Positions 52,048-59,573 of a DNA stretch of 64,000 nucleotides are shown here, piece by piece. Made by a program: the position numbers and the translations under genes. Source of the stretch: UBA4582 sp965657335 (GTDB lineage: Bacteria; Pseudomonadota; Gammaproteobacteria; Pseudomonadales; Azotimanducaceae); contig CBFHOH010000001.1 in the NCBI GenBank assembly GCA_965657335.1, forward strand, positions 359,541 through 423,540. Reading direction: 5' to 3'. The first letter of the stretch is position 1. Each line of letters starts with the position of its first letter. The notes under the pieces are model-generated. The model ran no database searches, was not told the DNA's origin, and was given only the letters and a program-made list of their open reading frames with translations.

Positions 52048-52623
52048 TTAAGCGAGAGTGTTTCGCACCCGCGTTTGTAAGACGGGAACGATTTCTGTTT
52101 CAAACCAAGCGTTCTTTTTAAGCCAGATATTATTGCGCGGGCTGGGATGAGGTAGCGGCATGATGTTATCCCCAAATTCCTGCCAACGTTTCACGGTTTC
52201 CGTCAGGTTTAGACCTGACTGCGGGAGATGCCATTGCTGCGCATAGCCACCAATCACCAGATTTAATTTGACGTGAGTCAGTTGGTCCAGCAGGGTTTGT
52301 CGCCAAGTTTCGGCACAACGCTTTAGCGGTGGTAAATCTCCTGAAGTCCCTTTGCCTGGATAACAAAAGCCCATGGGAAGAATGGCAACCTGAAGGGGAT
52401 CATAGAACGTTGTAGGATCAATCCCCATCCAAAGTCTAAGGCGTTCGCCGCTAGCATCATCAAAAAGCACGCCGGATCGATGCGCTTTGATACCGGGCGC
52501 CTGGCTGGATATCAGGATCCTCGCGCCCTCATGTACCTGAAGCATGGGGCGGGGCCCCAATTCAAGATCATTACTACACACATCACAGGCTTGTACTTTA
52601 TCGACTGTTTCGATCAGCTTCAT
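52048..52623 (-). CDS. Uracil-DNA glycosylase superfamily protein
   Basis: This 191-residue protein has the UDG-like pattern: CDVCSNDLELGPRPMLQ near the N terminus, then ARILISSQAPGIKAHRSGVLFDDASGERLRLWMG, which matches motif A (GQAPG changed to SQAPG). The C-terminal motif B is LPHPSPRNNIWLKKNAWFE. This fits the family-5-like / small UDG-superfamily group that excises uracil or related lesions, though members of unknown substrate also exist. The two N-terminal cysteines (CDVC) could be part of a metal or Fe-S site but the full set is not seen. It is convergent with the aminotransferase, 12 bp between stops. Confidence 0.85.
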   Translation of the reverse strand: MKLIETVDKVQACDVCSNDLELGPRPMLQVHEGARILISSQAPGIKAHRSGVLFDDASGERLRLWMGIDPTTFYDPLQVAILPMGFCYPGKGTSGDLPPLKRCAETWRQTLLDQLTHVKLNLVIGGYAQQWHLPQSGLNLTETVKRWQEFGDNIMPLPHPSPRNNIWLKKNAWFETEIVPVLQTRVRNTLA

Positions 52624-52660
52624 AGGGCAGTAGTGTTAATAACGGACGCGGAATAACGCC

Positions 52661-53419
52661 TCAAAAATCAATAGGAAGTTCCAAGTGCTCTCTAAAAATT
52701 GTATCTCTTTGCTCAATCAATGTCGGATCATATTCTCCTAACGAGCCGGCAACCAAGCCCCATGATTTTCTCAAAAAACCCGGCATAGGGTTCTGCTCGT
52801 GGGGATAGGTGTCTAGCATCTGAGAAAAATAAGCCCAGTGGACGTCTGCGGCTGTTAGCGCGTTGCCGACCAGGTAGTTGCTTCCTTTTGCGTGTTGAGA
52901 CCTGATTCGTTCGGTGAGATAGTCGAGGATTTCTCTGATTCTACCCAATGCTCTATCAGCGCCCGCCGGTGAGTAGTAGTCTTTGTACATCGGTGTCCGC
53001 AGAATCTTGTCACCCTGCGCATCATGTCCCGGTTTGAGCATCAACAATCTTCCGTTCCATGCGAATCCGTCTTCACCGGCGATTTCGTTGATTAGTCCAA
53101 CCACCTGTATTCGCTCTGCAATGTCAGTCGGGAGTAGTGATGGTCCCGAACCCAGTCGCTCCGCCAGTTCGATAATTTCTATTGCTCTGACCCGGGGCGA
53201 CTCGTCGTTGTGCATGACAATGGGTGCGTTACGATGTCCTGTCCAATCGACAATATCGGTATTTTCCTCGCCACCGGTTTGAGCGACGACTTGAAAAGGT
53301 ATGTTGTGAAGCCGAAAAATTGCTTTCGCGGCTTCACCCCATGGTCCCGGTACTAGTCGGGTACAGACCATTCTAACGCCAGATGCTTGTTTGGCATGTT
53401 CAAGGCTAATGTAATCCAC
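52661..53419 (-). CDS. GST-like protein
   Basis: The GTG at 53419 with AGGAAAA before it gives 252 residues. This is preferred over an ATG-type start 63 bp upstream. The N-terminal domain VRMVCTRLVPGPWGEAAKAIFRLHNIPFQVVAQTGG has the shape of a thioredoxin-like GST domain, but lacks a clear catalytic Ser/Tyr/Cys. NAPIVMHNDESPRVRAIEIIELAERLG holds the cis-Pro equivalent. The C-terminal domain is GST-like (NYLVGNALTAADVHWAYFSQML). It lies 37 bp upstream of the UDG-like gene, same direction. Activity is uncertain. Confidence 0.8.
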   Translation of the reverse strand: MDYISLEHAKQASGVRMVCTRLVPGPWGEAAKAIFRLHNIPFQVVAQTGGEENTDIVDWTGHRNAPIVMHNDESPRVRAIEIIELAERLGSGPSLLPTDIAERIQVVGLINEIAGEDGFAWNGRLLMLKPGHDAQGDKILRTPMYKDYYSPAGADRALGRIREILDYLTERIRSQHAKGSNYLVGNALTAADVHWAYFSQMLDTYPHEQNPMPGFLRKSWGLVAGSLGEYDPTLIEQRDTIFREHLELPIDF

Positions 53420-53581
53420 TTTATTTTCCTGAATCAGTGTTCTTGGATTTGTGAGGTCAGCTGTTTTCTGAACCCGCGCCAAAAGTTAACGGGCTGCCGA
53501 GGAAGCTAAATCGCGTGCGTGCCACAGAATTCTTAATGTCGATTGTTTAGAAATCCCAGTGCGTAATGCGAGTTGCTGCTT

Positions 53582-54277
53582 TTAGGATTGACTACCTTTC
53601 TCTTTCTCGAGTGCCTCGGCGCGCATTTTCGCTTCAGTCCCATCAAGCCTCGCTTTCATTCCTCGCTTCATTTCTTCGATAATTTTATCGGCAAACTCAT
53701 TTTTCTGAATCTTATGCCAATACTCCGCTACTTTTGTCGTCTTCAGTATCGGGTTTTCGGCGCCTAATCGCGGCACCGTGTTCTGACACATCCACAGTGC
53801 CGGGACGAGTGTGCAGTCAGCTCGGGTCAGCTTGTCACCCACGGCATAGTCGCCTGTACCAATATGCTGCTCAAGCGCACCCATACCTCGCTTGACCTGA
53901 CCAAGTAGTAAATCCAGTACGCCTTGATTTGGCGTTTTGGTCATCAGTTGCGAAAGTGACATGAAGATATTGTTCATCAGATAAATGTCCGCAATGCGCG
54001 AGACGATCCTAACTTCCGCTCGTTCCATTGGTGTGTCGCCAACCATTGATTTTTCCGGATAAAGGTCATCAAGATACTCAGCAATGATTTCTGACTCAGG
54101 AATGATCGTATCCTCAACTTCCAGCACCGGTATTCTGCCAATTGGAGAGATTTTACTGAATTTTCCCGTCATAAATTCAGACGGTAAACCGAACGTGATG
54201 TCTGTAATGCCCATCGCATAAATTTGCATGCGAATTTTTGCAGAGTAAGGGCTCAGGTCGCCGGTTATCAGTTTCAT
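53582..54277 (-). CDS. Glutathione S-transferase family protein
   Basis: ATG 54277 follows GGAG and gives 231 residues. The N-terminal KLITGDLSPYSAKIRMQIYAMG has the Ser/Tyr glutathione-site motif. SPIGRIPVLEVEDTIIPESEIIAEYLDDLYP is the cis-Pro and Glu-Ser region. GDKLTRADCTLVPALWMCQ is the N-capping box of the C-terminal domain. The tail is charged (EMKRGMKARLDGTEAKMRAEALEKEK). It stands 163 bp before the GST-like gene in the same direction. GSTs in this window number four, consistent with heavy exposure to electrophiles or use in a catabolic pathway. Confidence 0.92.
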   Translation of the reverse strand: MKLITGDLSPYSAKIRMQIYAMGITDITFGLPSEFMTGKFSKISPIGRIPVLEVEDTIIPESEIIAEYLDDLYPEKSMVGDTPMERAEVRIVSRIADIYLMNNIFMSLSQLMTKTPNQGVLDLLLGQVKRGMGALEQHIGTGDYAVGDKLTRADCTLVPALWMCQNTVPRLGAENPILKTTKVAEYWHKIQKNEFADKIIEEMKRGMKARLDGTEAKMRAEALEKEKGSQS

Positions 54278-54558
54278 TTGTCGTCTCCAAGGTAAGTTGT
54301 GGGTAGATTGGCTGGTTAAGCTCAATCACAATTAAGCAGCATTTGGTCACAGGATACAAATAAGTTCATGTGGACCGACGTGTCGTAAATTTAGACGAGC
54401 ATGCCCGCTCGGTGTTAGCCTCTGGTTGGCATGCAACCATCGGTTTACTGTCACTGGGGCTTGTCTCGGAGGCTGGAATCTCTGGACAGTAACTATTAAG
54501 TCATTAGACTGTGCGGGCGCACTTTCATCTCTCGAATAGATATCAGGAAATACGAAAT

Positions 54559-55221
54559 ATGCAGAAGAATACTCAGGACGTTCGCCAAACGATCATAGAT
54601 GCCTGTCTATGGATGAACAGTACAGGCTTGAATCAAGGGACCTCCGGAAATGTGAGTATTAGAACAGACGAAGGTATCTTAATTACGCCCAGTAGTCTGC
54701 CCTACGAGGATATGACACCAGCCGATGTGATTTTACTACCCGGTGATGGTTTGTCCGGCGAAGCAATAGGACCCCATCGACCCTCTTCTGAGTGGCGTTT
54801 TCATGCAGCCATTTACAAGGATCGGGCCGATATTCATTCGGTCGTGCATTCGCATTCCACTTATGCGACAGCGATGTCGATGCTTCGACGCGATATTCCC
54901 AGCGTTCACTACATGATCGGTATTTTTGGTGGTGACAGTGTACGTTGTGCTGATTATGCACACTACGGCAGCCAGGCATTGTCTGACAATGCGCTTACAG
55001 CTTTAAAAGATAGGACAGGTTGCTTGCTCGGTACGCATGGCATGATTGCCTGCGGGGGAGACCTTAAACAGGCGCTTTGGCGAGCAGGAGAACTGGAAGC
55101 GCTCTGTCAGCAATACCACCTTGCTTGTTCCATCGGTGAACCCCACGTTCTAACGTCAAAGCAAGTGGAAGAGGTGAGAGCGCGAATGGAAACCGGTTAT
55201 GGTGTCTGGCCTAAAGCATGA
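54559..55221 (+). CDS. Class II aldolase/adducin family protein
   Basis: ATG 54559 behind AGGAAA gives 220 residues. It has the class II aldolase core: NQGTSGNVSIRTDEGILITPSSLPYEDM with the phosphate-binding loop, and SSEWRFHAAIY with E78. The zinc ligands are H97 and H99 (VVHSHSTYA) and a later His in GTHGMI. The similarity is to L-fuculose-/L-rhamnulose-phosphate aldolases and to sugar-acid decarboxylases of the fold. The substrate is unknown. Its last 25 bp overlap the antisense 3' end of the NhaC gene. Confidence 0.9.
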   Translation: MQKNTQDVRQTIIDACLWMNSTGLNQGTSGNVSIRTDEGILITPSSLPYEDMTPADVILLPGDGLSGEAIGPHRPSSEWRFHAAIYKDRADIHSVVHSHSTYATAMSMLRRDIPSVHYMIGIFGGDSVRCADYAHYGSQALSDNALTALKDRTGCLLGTHGMIACGGDLKQALWRAGELEALCQQYHLACSIGEPHVLTSKQVEEVRARMETGYGVWPKA

Positions 55222-56537
55222 TTTTCATGTTCATCAAGCGCTTCGCTTTTGAATTTAGGTAGACCCGTGGCTATTGCGAGAACACCAAAAAAGATAATTA
55301 ACATCGGGTACCAACAATAGGGTGATATTGCCAGAGGAGAAATTCCGGCAAGTGCGGCTGCTGTGAGCAGTTGACCACCGTAAGGTACAAGCCCTTGGAA
55401 GCCGCAGGAAAAAATATCTAAAAGGCTGGCCGTTCTTCTTGGATCAATTTCATATTGTTGGTTCAGATCTTTTGCGATCGGTCCTGCCGACACAATTGCG
55501 ATTGTGTTGTTAGCGGTTGCAAGGTCTAAAAAACTGACTAATGTCGCAATGCTGTATTCAGCCCCTTTGCTTGTTTTCACTCCCCGGGTGATATTAACCA
55601 TTAGCCAATCCATACCACCGTAAGCCTTCATCAAAGCAATGATGCCGCCGATAACCACGGCGATAGCAGCGAGATCCTGCATCCAACCCATACCTTTTTG
55701 GATGCTTGCAAAAAAGCCAATCATGTCGAAGGCATCTGTCCAAATACCTACGATACCGGCGCTGCCTATGCCAATAGCCAGCACAGCGATCACATTAAAT
55801 CCCATTAGCGCTGCAACGATAATAAAGATATAAGGCAGAATAAGCTGGAACTCGTAGTTGTCTGGTGCGATGTTCGCTTGCATATCAAACTCGACAAACA
55901 TCAGTGCAACGAAGGTGAGAAGTGCTGCAGGCATGACGATAATTAAGTTTGCTTTGAATTTATCTCTGAGTTTGACGCCTTGAGTGCGCGTTGCTGCGAT
56001 CGTCGTATCAGAAATAAATGAAAGATTATCTCCAAACATGGCGCCACCAATTACAATGCCAATTGCTAGCGGCACAGGAATGCCTATGCTTTCCGCCAAG
56101 CCGATACCGATCGGAACAATAGCGGTAATGGTGCCCATCGATGTGCCCATGGCGAAAGATATGAAGCAAGAGATGATGAACAGCCCAGGCAATAAAATAA
56201 CTGTTGGGACAAACATCAGCGCCCAGTTTACGGTGGCATCGCGTGCACCAATGTCAATGGTAAGTGAGTAGAAGGCACCGGCCATTAGAAATATCATGAC
56301 AAGTAAAATGATTGTTTTCTCGCCACCGCCGGTGCAAAAAATGTCAACCTTCTGCCCTACGGTTAGCTTCTGCTCGCTCGGGTTAAGTGTCAGTGCATAG
56401 CCGGCGGAGATCATAAACGCAACGAGAATTGGCATTGCGCCAAAGTCGTTCGCCAGTAGTCCCGTAATCACAACAAGCGATACAAATAGCAGCATCGGTG
56501 TGAGCCCAAGAAAGCTGCCTTCATTGCGTGTCTTCAT
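55197..56537 (-). CDS. Na+/H+ antiporter, NhaC family
   Basis: The 446-residue protein is highly hydrophobic with about eleven membrane helices. Family markers are SFAMGTSMGTITAIVPIGIGLAESIGIPVPLAIGIVIGGAMFGDNLSFISDTTIAATRTQGV and a C-terminal TANNTIAIVSAGPIAKDL followed by GFQGLVPYGGQLL. NhaC-type proteins exchange sodium for protons, or organic acids in the malate-lactate subtype. A marine organism would need sodium export. Its 3' end overlaps the class II aldolase gene, so the genes are convergent. Confidence 0.92.
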   Translation of the reverse strand: MKTRNEGSFLGLTPMLLFVSLVVITGLLANDFGAMPILVAFMISAGYALTLNPSEQKLTVGQKVDIFCTGGGEKTIILLVMIFLMAGAFYSLTIDIGARDATVNWALMFVPTVILLPGLFIISCFISFAMGTSMGTITAIVPIGIGLAESIGIPVPLAIGIVIGGAMFGDNLSFISDTTIAATRTQGVKLRDKFKANLIIVMPAALLTFVALMFVEFDMQANIAPDNYEFQLILPYIFIIVAALMGFNVIAVLAIGIGSAGIVGIWTDAFDMIGFFASIQKGMGWMQDLAAIAVVIGGIIALMKAYGGMDWLMVNITRGVKTSKGAEYSIATLVSFLDLATANNTIAIVSAGPIAKDLNQQYEIDPRRTASLLDIFSCGFQGLVPYGGQLLTAAALAGISPLAISPYCWYPMLIIFFGVLAIATGLPKFKSEALDEHENHALGQTP

Positions 56538-56652
56538 TCATCTATCGACTCATTTTTCAGTATGTACCACCATGGGGGATGCAAATTTACTTGTCAAAGA
56601 AATTTGGTAGAGTGGAATTGTTGAATGATATGAACTGCGCTTGGGGTGCACC

Positions 56653-57168
56653 ATGAAACTTATTATAGGTCTACAGTGCCTTTTGCTGACCTTTTCCTTG
56701 CAGGCATTGGCATCGGACGAACGTGACACGATTCTTGAACTGGCGCGGCAGACGATAGAAAAATCACGCTACGCAACATTTGTAACAGTTGACGACAAAG
56801 GTCAGCCCAGGACGAGAATTGTTGATCCTTTTATCCCGGACGATGATTTTGTTATCTATGTTGCGACAAAACCCAATACTCGCAAGGTCACACAAATCGG
56901 AGATCATACGGCAGTGACGTTGTTCTACTACGACGCTGAGGGACGAAACTATGTTTCAGTCATGGGGCAGGGAGAGTTGCTGCGGGATAATGCAACAAAG
57001 CGCCAAATGAGGCGAGAAGCGGATAGCGACAAAATCTATCCGAATTTCCCTAATGATTATTTGCTCATCAAAATTCACCCGCGCCGGGTTGAAGGCCTGT
57101 TACCGGGGTACCGAGGTGACCCGGACGACTGGCGCCCTATTGGTGTTGATTTTCTTGGTGAAAAATAG
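56653..57168 (+). CDS. Exported PPOX-fold (pyridoxamine 5'-phosphate oxidase-like) protein
   Basis: ATG 56653 gives 171 residues, starting with MKLIIGLQCLLLTFSLQALA-S, a typical Sec signal. The mature part is a split-barrel flavin-type domain: LARQTIEKSRYATFVTVDDKGQPRTRIVDPF, then FVIYVATKPNTRKVTQIGDHTAVTLFYYDAEGRNYVSVMGQGELL. Related cytosolic proteins bind FMN, F420 or haem. An exported member is unusual and could bind a cofactor acquired in the periplasm. It converges on the cyclophilin lipoprotein, with the stops 7 bp apart. Function unknown. Confidence 0.8.
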   Translation: MKLIIGLQCLLLTFSLQALASDERDTILELARQTIEKSRYATFVTVDDKGQPRTRIVDPFIPDDDFVIYVATKPNTRKVTQIGDHTAVTLFYYDAEGRNYVSVMGQGELLRDNATKRQMRREADSDKIYPNFPNDYLLIKIHPRRVEGLLPGYRGDPDDWRPIGVDFLGEK

Positions 57169-57175
57169 GCTGCGG

Positions 57176-58687
57176 TTACTCGCGGCTGATGACAATCGCC
57201 TCTATGACAACATCGGTGACCGGGCGATCAGATGTGTTGGTCGCCACATTTGATATTGCGGTTAAAATATCGCTGCCTTCGACAAGCTGACCAAACACGG
57301 TGTGTGCTGATGTGAGTGGCGCTTTGTTAAAATCCAAGCCTGTGTTGTCGACGACATTGACAAAAAATTGCGAACTATTGGTGTCTGGTCCTGAATTTGC
57401 CATCGCTAGTGTGCCGGTGACGTTGCTGAGTGACTCATCAAATTCATCGTCGAATTTACCTCCGAGAATACTCTCACCACCACTGCCGTTGCCATTGGGG
57501 TCGCCACCTTGTATGACGAAGTTGGCGATAACCCGATGGAAAATGAGTCCGTCGTAAAAACCGTTACGCGCATGTGTTGTAAAATTGACCACTGTATTGG
57601 GCGTAAGGTTGCGAGACAGCTGAAACTTCATGTTGCCAAGGTTTGTGTCGATCGTAGCAAAGGTGTCAAAGCTAAACGCGGCGTCTAGAGTTGTATCTAT
57701 CGCTGCATTGTTTGCGCTTTCCAAATCCTGTGCAATGGCGTTAAGCTCCGCAGCTGTCAGCGTGTCTGGATCTAGTACAGCGGCTGCTGCGGGGGCGAAT
57801 GCCAGAATGTCTCTGTAGTCCGTTTGTCCATTGGCATCGACATCAGTTTGCAATAAATCGAATGCGAGTCCTGTGAGCTGAATTTCGATACTGTCTGTGG
57901 AGAGTGTATCGAGATTTACACCGCCGTTTAAAAGACGTCTGACGGCAACTTCGGTCAGCGCCGTGACATTGGTTCCTCCCGCTCGCCAATCGGAAGCTTT
58001 ACCCAACGCCCTGATCTCACCGGTGTTCAACGTGGGTGATGCGTCAATTACATTGTCGTCATCTGCATCGATATCGCTACCTCCAGTGACGGTGACTAAA
58101 ACCCAATCATCATCCGGAAGACCATCAAGCGTCAGAGAAAAGCTACCGCCGGTCTCTAGGTCGTTTGTTGTGCTAGTTGTCGTCGTCTCGAGTGTTTCCG
58201 TGCTGTTGCCAACCCGTGTCGCGACCACGTCTGCGCCAATAAGAGGGCCAAGTAGCACTCTATTATTATCGTTAGGCACAATCGTTACCGTGATGTTGTC
58301 GCTAGTCGCAGCGCCATTATTGTCTCTTGCTTCGAGGGAAAAAGAGAGAATGGTATTTGCGGTGACGGCGGGGGCAGTGAAGCTCGCAAGTAGTGTCGCG
58401 TCGTCCAATAGCGTCACGTCAGGACCCGTGGACTGGACCCATTGCGTGTTAGATATTGTGCCGTCGGAGTCGCTCGCGCTGCCCGAAAGGCTGACAACAG
58501 TACCTCCTGTGACCGTTTGGTTGGAGCCAGCCGACACGGTTGGTCTGATGTTGACTGGTGTGGGTGCGGGTCCTGGGTCCGCGGTCTCGGTATCGTCACT
58601 GTCGCTGCAGGCGCTAAGAAGCCCCAGCAGAACAAGCGATGCGATCAAGGGAAATTTTTTTAATGTACTGCGTATTCTAATAGTCAT
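57176..58687 (-). CDS. Lipoprotein with PKD/Ig-like domain and C-terminal cyclophilin peptidyl-prolyl isomerase
   Basis: This 503-residue protein has a signal ending in lipobox LLSAC. It has a PKD/REJ-like beta-sandwich at about 50-140 (RPTVSAGSNQTVTGGTVVSLSGSASDSDG), then a threonine-rich region. The C-terminal 150 residues are a cyclophilin domain: FHRVIANFVIQGGDPNGNGSGG, QFFVNVVDNTGLDF and HTVFGQLVEGSDI. Cyclophilins catalyse proline isomerisation in folding. Fusion with a cell-surface-type sandwich and lipid anchor places it in the periplasm or at the outer membrane. The arrangement is known for other gammaproteobacteria but rarely studied. Convergent with the exported PPOX gene. Confidence 0.92.
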   Translation of the reverse strand: MTIRIRSTLKKFPLIASLVLLGLLSACSDSDDTETADPGPAPTPVNIRPTVSAGSNQTVTGGTVVSLSGSASDSDGTISNTQWVQSTGPDVTLLDDATLLASFTAPAVTANTILSFSLEARDNNGAATSDNITVTIVPNDNNRVLLGPLIGADVVATRVGNSTETLETTTTSTTNDLETGGSFSLTLDGLPDDDWVLVTVTGGSDIDADDDNVIDASPTLNTGEIRALGKASDWRAGGTNVTALTEVAVRRLLNGGVNLDTLSTDSIEIQLTGLAFDLLQTDVDANGQTDYRDILAFAPAAAAVLDPDTLTAAELNAIAQDLESANNAAIDTTLDAAFSFDTFATIDTNLGNMKFQLSRNLTPNTVVNFTTHARNGFYDGLIFHRVIANFVIQGGDPNGNGSGGESILGGKFDDEFDESLSNVTGTLAMANSGPDTNSSQFFVNVVDNTGLDFNKAPLTSAHTVFGQLVEGSDILTAISNVATNTSDRPVTDVVIEAIVISRE

Positions 58688-58852
58688 AGAAAATCTGATG
58701 CTTCGATTCGTGTGATTGAATGGTTTTATTGTTGCAGCGTTAATGCCTCCGAAGACAAGCGATTCTAACGGTTATCGCTGGAGCTGCAAAGGTGCGAACA
58801 GTTTCAAGTGAATTGGATGCTATCTAACAGTCTAGTTTGGCGCGCACTGGTA

Positions 58853-58866
58853 TTGATGTAAATCAA
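58853..58866. promoter_or_regulatory. FNR/ANR-type binding site
   Basis: TTGATGTAAATCAA is a perfect FNR/ANR match (TTGAT-n4-ATCAA), centred 88 bp before the GTG start at 58948. A TATACA -10-like hexamer at 58891-58896 places a start site near 58903 and the box near -43, the class II activator position. The site is also upstream of the divergent cyclophilin gene, but more distant (about 170 bp). Confidence 0.65.
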
Positions 58867-58947
58867 GCAAACCGAACTGCAGAATGTTAGTATACACCTG
58901 TTTTCTCTGTCTGGTTCAAGCACACCCCAGCCCGGTAGTAATTTAAT

Positions 58948-59439
58948 GTGAATAGTCCCCGAAACACGTCTTCAAGCAGGTCCAGGCATATATTGCTAAG
59001 CCTCGCACAGTGCTATTTCATCATATCTTTGGTGGTACCTATGCTGGTGCCGGCGGGCATGATGCTGGCGCGGGACAGTGAATCAAAAATTATTGAGCTG
59101 GCAATCTGCTCCGCGACGAATCCGCGCACGGTTTTGTATGATCTTAACACCGGGGCGCTCGTCAATCCCGATCCTCATTTAGCGAGTACTGACCGTTTGC
59201 CTGATGGAAAGCATGGCAGCGAAAATGCACTTGCTGCTGAAAGCAGTCATTACCCTGTCTCAGGTGATGGCATGTGTCCTTTTGATCTTGCCACCTCAGA
59301 CCAGCTACTCGTCGTGGTCAGCCCCGACAGCACAGCACCACAGACTATCGATGAGGTAGTCGCACCCGCAAAATTCTTACTCCCTTTCCTATCCGATCAT
59401 CCGTCAAGCCCGCCAAGGGGTCCTCCCTTCGTTAGCTAG
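58948..59439 (+). CDS. DUF2946-like secreted protein
   Basis: The 163-residue frame starts at GTG 58948. Its N terminus is a membrane or signal segment (RHILLSLAQCYFIISLVVPMLVPAGMMLARD). A cysteine occurs in ELAICSATNP, the motif MCPFDLATSD stands around residue 110, and the C terminus is SSPPRGPPFVS. The order LVPAGMM, a lone Cys, CPF and terminal RGPP fits DUF2946 proteins found next to TonB-dependent copper receptors. The usual CPFC second cysteine is not seen here. The next gene is a TonB receptor, 134 bp downstream. An FNR/ANR box lies upstream. Confidence 0.62.
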   Translation: MNSPRNTSSSRSRHILLSLAQCYFIISLVVPMLVPAGMMLARDSESKIIELAICSATNPRTVLYDLNTGALVNPDPHLASTDRLPDGKHGSENALAAESSHYPVSGDGMCPFDLATSDQLLVVVSPDSTAPQTIDEVVAPAKFLLPFLSDHPSSPPRGPPFVS

Positions 59440-59573
59440 CCCGGTAGCACACCGGCTCAAAAAATCAGAACTAGCAAGATTGGAGACTACAAAAGTAGGT
59501 GTTCTCTAGTTCTCTATATTTTACGACGCGTGCGGGTGCTCCCTGATGCGCGTGCAGCAAGACGGATATAAAT

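Noticed and set aside
57897..58715. 272-codon plus-strand frame opposite the cyclophilin lipoprotein
   Set aside because: It is Ser/Val-rich low complexity mirrored from the Thr/Asp-rich region of the real gene, and has no motif or start signal.
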